Source: Flammeovirgaceae bacterium UBA2786
GTDB lineage: Bacteria > Bacteroidota > Bacteroidia > Cytophagales > Cyclobacteriaceae
Direction of reading: 5' to 3'
NCBI GenBank assembly: GCA_002352225.1
Contig: DEIA01000009.1
Location: forward strand, 981-64,980
DNA: 64,000 nucleotides
The notes beneath the pieces were generated by a model. That model was not told the DNA's origin and did not search any database. It saw nothing but the letters and a program-made list of their open reading frames with translations. Made by a program: the position numbers and the translations under genes. Below, piece by piece: positions 18,052 to 24,488 of the stretch (position 1 is the stretch's first letter; every line of letters begins with the position of its first letter).

Positions 18052-18869
18052 TATTTTATCATTTTTATTAGTTCCGAAAACAGTGCGGTTAATTTTTTTT
18101 CTGCCCCTGCGGCTACCTCCAGAATTTCTTCTAACGCTACCTGATGCGGTTTGTCGGTAATGGCATCGTTCGTTAATACCGATACCGCGCAGCATGGCAA
18201 CCCAACCTGATTGGCTACCAATACTTCGGGCACGGTAGACATACCCACTACATCGGCACCAATAGTACGAAGGTATTTATATTCAGCCCGGGTTTCCAGG
18301 TTTGGCCCCATTACAGCAGCATAAACACCTTCGTGTAGTTTGATCTTTTTCTTTTTGGCAATAGTCTGTAATAAATTATTCAGTTTGATTGAATAGGGTG
18401 CACTCATATCCGGAAAACGAGGAGTTAATGCCGGGTTTCGTCCACGCAAAGGATTATCCGGTTGAAGATTGATGTGATCGGTGAGCAGCATCAATTCGCC
18501 ATGATGCCACTCGGGATTCAGGTTACCGGCTGCGTTAGAAATAAGCAAATGTTCAACACCCAATTGTTTCATAATTCTAATTCCTAAGGTAACCTGATTC
18601 ATGGAATACCCTTCGTAGTAGTGTATTCGTCCTTGCATAATGAGCACCTTCTTCTTGTGCATTATACCATAAACCCATTGGCCTTTATGGCTGGTAACAG
18701 TAGCTATAGGAAAATGTGGAACCTGATTGTAGGGTATGGTTTCTATTACCTGAACTTCTTCAAGAAACGCGTTGCCCAGCCCTGTTCCTAAAACCACTCC
18801 AATCTCCGGGTTTATTTTATGCTCCCGCAGAAATCGGGTTGCCGCAATTATGGACAGTTCAATATCCAC
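18051..18869 (-). CDS. Purine nucleoside phosphorylase (trimeric type)
   Basis: Phosphorolyses inosine and guanosine to base and ribose-1-phosphate in purine salvage. The 272-aa sequence matches the trimeric PNP family: GVVLGTGLGN phosphate-binding loop, MQGRIHYYEGY, ISNAAGNLNP, LLTDHINL, a base-binding Glu in MGPNLETRAEY, DVVGMSTVPEV, and VLTNDA near the C-terminus. The symbol could be punA or deoD-like in different schemes, so none is given. It is the second gene of an operon, 7 bp after the Cys-rich protein gene and overlapping the aldo/keto reductase by one base. Confidence 0.93.
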   Translation of the reverse strand: MDIELSIIAATRFLREHKINPEIGVVLGTGLGNAFLEEVQVIETIPYNQVPHFPIATVTSHKGQWVYGIMHKKKVLIMQGRIHYYEGYSMNQVTLGIRIMKQLGVEHLLISNAAGNLNPEWHHGELMLLTDHINLQPDNPLRGRNPALTPRFPDMSAPYSIKLNNLLQTIAKKKKIKLHEGVYAAVMGPNLETRAEYKYLRTIGADVVGMSTVPEVLVANQVGLPCCAVSVLTNDAITDKPHQVALEEILEVAAGAEKKLTALFSELIKMIK

Positions 18870-18876
18870 GTTGAAT

Positions 18877-19182
18877 TTATTGGTGTTGGTAACAGCGTTT
18901 ATTCGTATTGCTGGTCATGCGTTTGCAGCGTGTACCATCGGCTGTTTTACCGCTGCATTGCTTCAACCTGGCTTTGCCCAACTCGTTGGGTTTGCAAATC
19001 TCGCATGCACCTTTGCCTGCCTTTTTAGCTTCGGCCAGTTTTACTGGCGAGGCTTCTCCAGAAAGCCGGCAATCGGCTGTATGATATTTTTCGCCTTTAG
19101 GCGAGGTATAAACCGTTTGGCTAAACGCTTTGAACGATAAACCCAGAAACAGAAAAACCGATACAACAATAATCTTCTTCAT
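18877..19182 (-). CDS. Small exported cysteine-rich protein (DUF5763-like tail)
   Basis: 101-aa product with a signal peptide (MKKIIVVSVFLFLGLSFKAFSQ). The mature part has two Cys-rich modules. The first has YHTADCR and ACEICKPN. The second has QCSGKTADGTRCKRMTSNTNKRCYQH, a C-x(n)-RC...C-x-x-H pattern seen in small Bacteroidota proteins that resembles a metal-binding or DUF5763-type domain. The function is unknown. It precedes the PNP gene by 7 bp and is probably co-transcribed with PNP, the aldo/keto reductase and the caspase-family protein. Confidence 0.72.
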   Translation of the reverse strand: MKKIIVVSVFLFLGLSFKAFSQTVYTSPKGEKYHTADCRLSGEASPVKLAEAKKAGKGACEICKPNELGKARLKQCSGKTADGTRCKRMTSNTNKRCYQHQ

Positions 19183-19308
19183 AGGGAAAAGTTTGATGAG
19201 CCAAGTTTACCTTTTTTTGATTGAAATGCGAGAGGAATATTACTTACCCCGGGTTTGCTGGTAAATGCTTTGGGCTTAGAGTGGTGTGGCCAAAACTATA
19301 GAAACAAA

Positions 19309-19341
19309 AAACCATTACCCGGTTTATCCTGATAATGGTTT
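19309..19341 (-). terminator. Rho-independent terminator of the tRNA operon
   Basis: Read on the minus strand, AAACCATTA and TAATGGTTT form a 9-bp perfect stem around a 15-base loop, followed by a run of T residues. It lies 14 bp downstream of tRNA-Leu. In plus-strand coordinates the arms are 19309-19317 and 19333-19341. Confidence 0.65.
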
Positions 19342-19355
19342 AAGTCAATTTAAAG

Positions 19356-19441
19356 TACCCGGGACGGGAGTTGAACCCGTACAGATATTACTATCCACAG
19401 GATTTTAAGTCCTGCGTGTCTACCAATTCCACCACCCGGGC
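19356..19441 (-). tRNA. tRNA-Leu (anticodon UAA)
   Basis: An 86-base class II tRNA on the minus strand. The acceptor stem GCCCGGG pairs with CCCGGGT, with a G-U pair at position 1-72. The D-loop has GGTGGAATTGGTAGACACGC. The anticodon loop ACTTAAAAT contains TAA. A long variable arm follows, and the T-arm has GGGTTCAACTCCC. The discriminator base is A, as usual for Leu. CCA is not encoded. Confidence 0.95.
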
Positions 19442-19457
19442 AGGCTTTAAAAAATAA

Positions 19458-19478
19458 CCCCTCTCTTTTGGAGAGGGG
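19458..19478. other. Hairpin between the two tRNA genes
   Basis: CCCCTCTC (19458-19465) and GAGAGGGG (19471-19478) form a perfect 8-bp stem with a 5-base loop in the spacer between the tRNAs. It may be a processing signal for the joint transcript. There is no T-run on the minus strand that would make it a convincing terminator. Confidence 0.5.
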
Positions 19479-19482
19479 CATT

Positions 19483-19556
<74 letters not shown>

Positions 19557-19572
19557 TTATTAATTGGGACTG

Positions 19573-19602
19573 CAAATTTAACAGGCAGTATCAAATATCC
19601 AA
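19573..19602 (-). promoter_or_regulatory. Promoter of the tRNA-Gly/tRNA-Leu transcript
   Basis: The minus strand has TTG (19602-19600), 19 bp, then TAAATTTG (19580-19573), an exact -7 consensus match with the typical spacing for the Bacteroidota primary sigma factor. The -7 element ends 16 bp upstream of tRNA-Gly. Confidence 0.55.
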
Positions 19603-19712
19603 TACACACCTGTCTTTTTCAAAAAAACTACACCCTTCTCTATTTCTTAATCCTGATTCATTATCTGCCTGGCCCGTTACTTCTTCTCAGAAGAAAGACC
19701 TTACCGTGCACG

Positions 19713-20639
19713 CTATGGCGCTGATTCATTGCGGGTAACATGAAATTGCCCATCACCATAGTTCTTTTCGCCTGCGTGTATAGCAAAGGGCAAAACATTT
19801 TGCCGTGGTGGCAGTGGGCAGGTTGCGTGCGGGGTAAATACACAAGGTGGATTAAACGCCTTATTAAAATCTAAAATTACTTTTCCGTTGCCTGTAGGTT
19901 TTTTCGCATATACATATCTGCCGGCTCCATATGTTTCAATGCCGCTGGTGGAGTCAGCAAAAATTATAAACAACTCATCACCTTCTTCCAGGGCATCTAA
20001 CCGATAAGCCTTTCCCTGCCATTCAAAAACTAACGTACCGGGGGAATGTTGGGCAGTGGTTTGGCCTAACACATTGGTGATTTCAATTGTGTGTGCAGAG
20101 TCTTCCCGCATCAGGGTAGCTTCCAACCGATATTCCGGAGAAACCGGGTAACGTGCAATGCTTTTAAATTCCTTTAGTGCTTCTGCATTATCATCGCGCA
20201 GGCGCACGCCCAATTTAGTATCGCGCTTAATAATGTTCCAGCGTAAATCACCCGCCTGTACTTGTGGCGATCGGGTTGAATCCGGGTTAAAAATTTCTAC
20301 CGATTTAATTGTATCTTTTCCCAGGGTAACCACTACATCGTTATTAACCACAAGCGTTACTTTGTTATCCTTCAACAGAAAATAACCCGCGTAGCTTGCT
20401 ATTTTTCCTTGCGGAAACACAAGGGCATTTCCTGAATCGCTACCAAATGTATTGATGCCTGGCTCCAGCCAATGCAACCCCACCAGGTTAAGCCATCCGT
20501 TAGCTGACTTTAAATAGTTTATGCGTTCAACCTGCCAAGCTTCCATTTCTGATTTGTAAGCTTCAAGTTCCTGAGGGCTTAGCTTTTTTTGCTGTGTGCA
20601 TGCCGCACAAATTATAAGAGTAAAAACAAGGTATTTCAT
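19713..20639 (-). CDS. DUF1684 lipoprotein
   Basis: 308-aa predicted lipoprotein with signal MKYLVFTLIICAAC, whose lipobox gives Cys14. The mature sequence matches DUF1684: WQVERINYLKSANGWLNLVGLHWL at the N-terminus and DFNKAFNPPCVFTPHATCPLPP, then a final EKNYGD segment. The family's function is unknown. It is widespread in Bacteroidota and Actinobacteria. It stands alone between the tRNA operon and the PadR gene, with a -7 element at 20660-20667. Confidence 0.85.
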   Translation of the reverse strand: MKYLVFTLIICAACTQQKKLSPQELEAYKSEMEAWQVERINYLKSANGWLNLVGLHWLEPGINTFGSDSGNALVFPQGKIASYAGYFLLKDNKVTLVVNNDVVVTLGKDTIKSVEIFNPDSTRSPQVQAGDLRWNIIKRDTKLGVRLRDDNAEALKEFKSIARYPVSPEYRLEATLMREDSAHTIEITNVLGQTTAQHSPGTLVFEWQGKAYRLDALEEGDELFIIFADSTSGIETYGAGRYVYAKKPTGNGKVILDFNKAFNPPCVFTPHATCPLPPRQNVLPFAIHAGEKNYGDGQFHVTRNESAP

Positions 20640-20659
20640 TAGTCTATAAATTCAATAGA

Positions 20660-20667
20660 CAAATGTA
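20660..20667 (-). promoter_or_regulatory. Putative -7 element of the DUF1684 gene
   Basis: The minus strand reads TACATTTG, an exact TAnnTTTG match, 20 bp upstream of the ATG at 20639. No clear -33 element is visible at the expected spacing. Confidence 0.4.
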
Positions 20668-20776
20668 AGCGTTTGTGGCTATGTGAATGCGCTGTTGCGA
20701 ACAAATATTGTTCGCCTCCGGACAAACCTGTTTACAACAAACCCTCAAAAGGGTGCTTTGAAAGCATGTTTTAGGT

Positions 20777-20791
20777 TTGGCATAATTATTA
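20777..20791 (+). promoter_or_regulatory. Upstream box shared by both padR genes, copy 1
   Basis: TTGGCATAATTATTA lies 33 bp before the padR start. It matches the copy at 24030-24044 at 14 of 15 positions. The TTGGCA part resembles the -24 half of a sigma-54 promoter, but the expected GC at -12 is absent. It could also be an operator for the PadR proteins. Confidence 0.45.
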
Positions 20792-20824
20792 CTACAAATA
20801 GGAATTTATTCTCAACATCATGCC

Positions 20825-21190
20825 ATGAAGAAATATCAGCTCGGTGAATTTGAAGAAGTAGTAATGCTTACCGTAGGGGTGCTTTACGATGAGGCTTATG
20901 GAGTTTCGATAAAAAAAGAAATTGAAAGCCGGCTGAAACGAGGGGTGAGTGTTGGCGCTTTGCAAACCGCCTTAAGGCGCTTGGAAGACAAAGGGTATTT
21001 GAAATCGCGCGAAGGCGAAGCTACCGAAGAGCGAGCCGGAAGGCCTAAGAAGTTTTTTACCATTACAGCTTATGGAAAAAAGGCGATGGAGCACGCCCGA
21101 AATACACGGGAAGAATTATGGAGTGCTATACCGAAGATGGCGTTAAATCCAAAAATAGTAGGCAGTTGGGCAGTAGCCAGTCGGCAGTAA
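20825..21190 (+). CDS. PadR-family transcriptional regulator, copy 1
   Basis: 121-aa winged-helix regulator of the PadR family. Landmarks are LGEFEEVVMLTVGVL, a recognition-helix region with SVGALQTALRRLEDKGYL, and the wing with EERAGRPKKFFTITAYGKKAM. PadR proteins usually repress an adjacent transporter or phenolic-acid gene. Here the partner is the FtsX-like permease 34 bp downstream. The last residues, GSWAVASRQ, are encoded by a REP-like repeat and not by the conserved domain. The same repeat-derived tail occurs in copy 2 at 24075-24440. Confidence 0.92.
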   Translation: MKKYQLGEFEEVVMLTVGVLYDEAYGVSIKKEIESRLKRGVSVGALQTALRRLEDKGYLKSREGEATEERAGRPKKFFTITAYGKKAMEHARNTREELWSAIPKMALNPKIVGSWAVASRQ

Positions 21191-21210
21191 TGCCTGCCTA
21201 CTGCCAACTT
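21159..21210. repeat. REP-like palindromic repeat at the padR-permease junction, copy 1
   Basis: Units related to GGCAGTTGGGCAGTAGCC are followed by the roughly inverse CTGCCTACTGCCAACT, making an imperfect palindrome that covers the last codons and stop of padR copy 1. The same element, with an extra CTGCCTACTG unit, occurs at 24409-24475. It may act as a stem-loop in the mRNA. Confidence 0.6.
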
Positions 21211-21224
21211 AAACAGAATATGTT

Positions 21225-23915
21225 TTGGAAAAAGAAAGAAATACATCTCCCAACCTCTTTTTGAAATTCTTCCGTTGGTTTTGCCACCCGAAGTTGCGCG
21301 ATAGTATTGAAGGCGATTTGATGGAATTGTATGAAGAGCGAAGAATTGCGAATGGAAAATTCAAAGCAGATTTAAGATTTATAATAGATGTTTTATTGCT
21401 CCTTAGGCCCGGCATCATCAAACCAACAGAAGGATATCAAAATTTAAATACATACGGTATGTACAAAACTTATTTTAAGATCACCATCAGGCAACTAATT
21501 AAAAACAAAACCTTAGCTGCTATAAACATGGCTGTACTAACGCTTGGGTTTTCCTGTTTCCTGATACTTACCCTTTATATACACGATGAGGTATCGTTTG
21601 ATCTGTTTCATAATGATGCCGGTACGATTTACCGGATTGTACAACATGAGCAACAAGAAAACGGAACCATTCGCCATGTCTCTTCGGTTGCCCCTGCCAT
21701 TGGTAAGGAAGTGCGCGAGCAGTTTGCGGAAGTTAATGATATGTGCCGGTTATCAGCTTTTGGACGAGTTGCGCTTGGCAACGATCCGGCCATGCGTTCG
21801 CAGGAACGTGCCCTTTCGGCTGATCCTAATTTCTTCACCTTTTTTAATTTTCCTTTGGTAGAGGGGAACCCGGCAAGTGCATTACAAAATCCGGATGCAA
21901 TTGTTATTTCTGAACGCATTAAAGAGAAGTACTTTGGTTCTGGGCCGGCACTGGGTAAACAAATCTGGTCTGGTTATATGCGCAATGGTCAACCTGTTTA
22001 TTTGAATGTGGGCGGGGTAATGAAAAACTTTCCTAAAAACTCGCACCTGCAAATTGATATTCTGTTTTCCGATCCAACGTGGCAGTCCTTGTATGCAAAT
22101 TACGCCAACTATGTAAATACCGATTGGGTTGATACCGAATACACAACCTATCTGAAGATTAAATCCGGAAGTGATGCAGCGTTACTTACTGCACGTATTG
22201 AAAACCTTGTGAAAGCAAATTACCCGGCTAACCGTGAGTTTCGCAGCACATTCGATTTACAACCGCTAAGTGAAATTCATACACAATCGGATAATCTTAT
22301 ATCGGCTGCCGATGAGTTCAATTCTCATACCATTAAACCTTTCTATCTCTATACATTTGGCGCTATTGGAATTCTGCTTTTACTAACGGCCTGCCTCAAT
22401 TACATGAATCTGGCTACCGCTGTTGCCATTAAACGCACGCGCGAGATTGGTACCCGCAAAACCATGGGCGCGCCTAACCTGCAAATGATTGGCCAGTTTA
22501 TAACCGACTCGGTTGTACTTACTATGCTCTCTTTGTTTTTGGCGCTTACTCTCGTATATGCACTACTTCCGTGGATAAATGTCTTTACCGAAAAGGAGAT
22601 GTCGGTTATTGCATTACCAATGGAATGGATGGTTGGTGTGCTGCTTCTGATTTTTTTGGTCGGCATTTTATCGGCTATGTATCCGGCCTTTATTGCCATG
22701 CGGGTTTCTATTGTTGATGCGCTTAAACGGGAGATAAAGTTGGGCAGCAGTAGTTTGTCGGTACGAAAGATTTTATTGATCGGGCAGTTTGCTATTTCTG
22801 TTATGATGATTGCCTCTACGCTGGTTATCCATCAGCAACTTACTTACATGCGCAACAAAGACCTCGGGTTCAGTCATGATAACTTATTGGTAATCGACAT
22901 TAACAGTCGTAACCTGAGACGTAATTTCGAAACTGTTAAAGATGAATTCAGTAAACCGGCTGAGGTGTTGAATATAACCGCTTCTACCCGTGTGCCGGGT
23001 GAGTGGAAGAGTTTTCCGATAGCAACTACCAAAAGCAACCAAAACGAAACGGGCAGCGAAATGATCTTTGTGGGTATTGATGATAATTTTCTGGAGACGT
23101 ATAAAATAAAATTACTGGCAGGCCGAACCATTATAGACCCTGTAGCCGACTCGCTTAAAGTAGTTGTTACACAACTGGCTGCAGAACAATTAGGACTTGC
23201 TGATCCTATAGGCCAAATGATTGAAATACCAAGGGTACGCTATGGCGAACGAATGGAAGAGTTCGACACTCCTTTTCGGGTGGAAATTATCGGGGTAGTA
23301 GAGAATTTTCACTTTGAATCGTTGCGTAGTCAATTGATGCCATTAATTTTTGGTGCTCCTAACACAGCCGTGCAGGTAATAGACTACTACACCCTTCAGG
23401 TAAGAACAAGCAACTGGACCGAGACTGTTAAAACGCTGAAAGAAATAAACGCCAAACTTGATCCGAACATTCCGCTCGAATATACATTCCTTGACTCCCG
23501 GTTTGAAGAATTATACCAGACCGATGCCAAGCGAGGACAGATATTTCTCGTATTCTCTATTGTAGTTGTGTTGATTGCGTGCCTCGGGCTTTTTGCACTC
23601 GTCTCTTATTCGGTAGAAAGCCGGATTAAAGAAATTGGAGTACGGAAAGTGTTGGGTGCTTCGGCTGTCAGTATTGTAGGATTAATCTCAAAAGAGTTTT
23701 TGATACTGGTATTAATTGCGGGAGCAATAGGCTTGCCCGTAGCCTGGTACTTCATGCAAAGCTGGTTACAGGAGTTTGCCTACCATATTCCGTTTGGCGC
23801 AATGGTATTTGTAAACGCCATGTTACTCGCACTATTTATTTCTTTCATTACCATTGGTTTGCGTACTATGCGGGCTGCTAGGGCAAACCCGGTAAATAGT
23901 TTGAGAAGTGAATAG
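21225..23915 (+). CDS. FtsX/MacB-like ABC transporter permease with prefix domain, copy 1
   Basis: 896-aa membrane protein. The N-terminal permease prefix (about 1-65, with FFRWFCHPKLRDSIEGDLMELYEE) is followed by a MacB_PCD/FtsX architecture: helix at about 95, a large periplasmic domain, and three helices starting at about 380 (GILLLLTACLNYMNLATAVA, then RTREIGTRKTMGA). A second periplasmic domain and a final FtsX block follow (LIACLGLFALVSYSVESRIKEIGVRKVLGA). No ATPase is encoded nearby. The start appears to be TTG at 21225, because a TAA lies 15 bp upstream in frame and no ATG intervenes. Such permeases are normally paired with PadR regulators and may use a separate MacB-type ATPase. The substrate is unknown. 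Confidence 0.87.
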   Translation: MEKERNTSPNLFLKFFRWFCHPKLRDSIEGDLMELYEERRIANGKFKADLRFIIDVLLLLRPGIIKPTEGYQNLNTYGMYKTYFKITIRQLIKNKTLAAINMAVLTLGFSCFLILTLYIHDEVSFDLFHNDAGTIYRIVQHEQQENGTIRHVSSVAPAIGKEVREQFAEVNDMCRLSAFGRVALGNDPAMRSQERALSADPNFFTFFNFPLVEGNPASALQNPDAIVISERIKEKYFGSGPALGKQIWSGYMRNGQPVYLNVGGVMKNFPKNSHLQIDILFSDPTWQSLYANYANYVNTDWVDTEYTTYLKIKSGSDAALLTARIENLVKANYPANREFRSTFDLQPLSEIHTQSDNLISAADEFNSHTIKPFYLYTFGAIGILLLLTACLNYMNLATAVAIKRTREIGTRKTMGAPNLQMIGQFITDSVVLTMLSLFLALTLVYALLPWINVFTEKEMSVIALPMEWMVGVLLLIFLVGILSAMYPAFIAMRVSIVDALKREIKLGSSSLSVRKILLIGQFAISVMMIASTLVIHQQLTYMRNKDLGFSHDNLLVIDINSRNLRRNFETVKDEFSKPAEVLNITASTRVPGEWKSFPIATTKSNQNETGSEMIFVGIDDNFLETYKIKLLAGRTIIDPVADSLKVVVTQLAAEQLGLADPIGQMIEIPRVRYGERMEEFDTPFRVEIIGVVENFHFESLRSQLMPLIFGAPNTAVQVIDYYTLQVRTSNWTETVKTLKEINAKLDPNIPLEYTFLDSRFEELYQTDAKRGQIFLVFSIVVVLIACLGLFALVSYSVESRIKEIGVRKVLGASAVSIVGLISKEFLILVLIAGAIGLPVAWYFMQSWLQEFAYHIPFGAMVFVNAMLLALFISFITIGLRTMRAARANPVNSLRSE

Positions 23916-24029
23916 ACAGACATTTATAGTATCCTTTCAAGTGTACGACCGCGCCCAAATCTGTACGTGAGCGAACACCTGAGTGGGGTATAATCCGCTA
24001 ATCCGTTTCTAAAAGCAGCTTTATCAAAG

Positions 24030-24044
24030 TTGGCACAATTATTA
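24030..24044 (+). promoter_or_regulatory. Upstream box shared by both padR genes, copy 2
   Basis: TTGGCACAATTATTA lies 30 bp before the second padR start and matches copy 1 except for one base. It is the better match to the sigma-54 -24 element (TTGGCAC) but lacks the -12 GC. Its position relative to the gene is nearly identical in the two copies. Confidence 0.45.
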
Positions 24045-24074
24045 TTCCTACATTTAGAGAATAATATTTATTCA

Positions 24075-24440
24075 ATGAAAAATTTTCAACTGGGTGAGTT
24101 CGAAGAAATCGTTTTGCTTACGGTGGGCATCCTGAACAAAGAAGCGTACAGCGTGGGCATAAAAGATGAAATTGAATCGCGGCTATCGCGCACAGTAAGT
24201 ATGGGCGCACTGCACACCGCTTTGCTGCGGCTCGAGGATAAAGGCTATCTGAAATCTTATTCGGGCGAAAGCACTGAAGATCGCGCAGGCCGGCCGAGGC
24301 GATATTTTGAAATTACTGCTCTGGGAAAGAAAGCCATGCTTTACGCGAAAGAAACACGGGAGCAGTTGTGGAAAGCAATACCGAAGATGGTGTTAAATTC
24401 AAAAATAGTGGGCAGTTGGGCAGTAGCCAGTCGGCAGTAA
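24075..24440 (+). CDS. PadR-family transcriptional regulator, copy 2
   Basis: Paralogue of the PadR protein at 20825-21190, of equal length from the ATG at 24075 (a longer frame opens at 24030). The same landmarks occur: LGEFEEIVLLTVGIL, SMGALHTALLRLEDKGYL and EDRAGRPRRYFEITALGKKAM. The last residues, KIVGSWAVASRQ, are identical to copy 1 and come from the REP-like repeat. It is followed 48 bp later by permease copy 2. The pair arose by tandem duplication of the regulator-permease unit. Confidence 0.92.
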   Translation: MKNFQLGEFEEIVLLTVGILNKEAYSVGIKDEIESRLSRTVSMGALHTALLRLEDKGYLKSYSGESTEDRAGRPRRYFEITALGKKAMLYAKETREQLWKAIPKMVLNSKIVGSWAVASRQ

Positions 24441-24475
24441 TGGCTGCCTACTGTATGCTGCCTACTGCCAGCTTA
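24409..24475. repeat. REP-like palindromic repeat at the padR-permease junction, copy 2
   Basis: GGCAGTTGGGCAGTAGCC and CGGCAGTAATGGCTGCC are followed by two CTGCCTACTG units, forming an imperfect palindrome like that at 21159-21210. It encodes the C-terminal tail of PadR copy 2 and continues into the spacer. Confidence 0.6.
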
Positions 24476-24488
24476 AACAAAATGTGTT

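Noticed and set aside
24030..24038. Sigma-54 promoter before padR copy 2 as a firm call
   Set aside because: TTGGCAC fits the -24 element, but the -12 GC is missing, so it is reported only as a conserved box.
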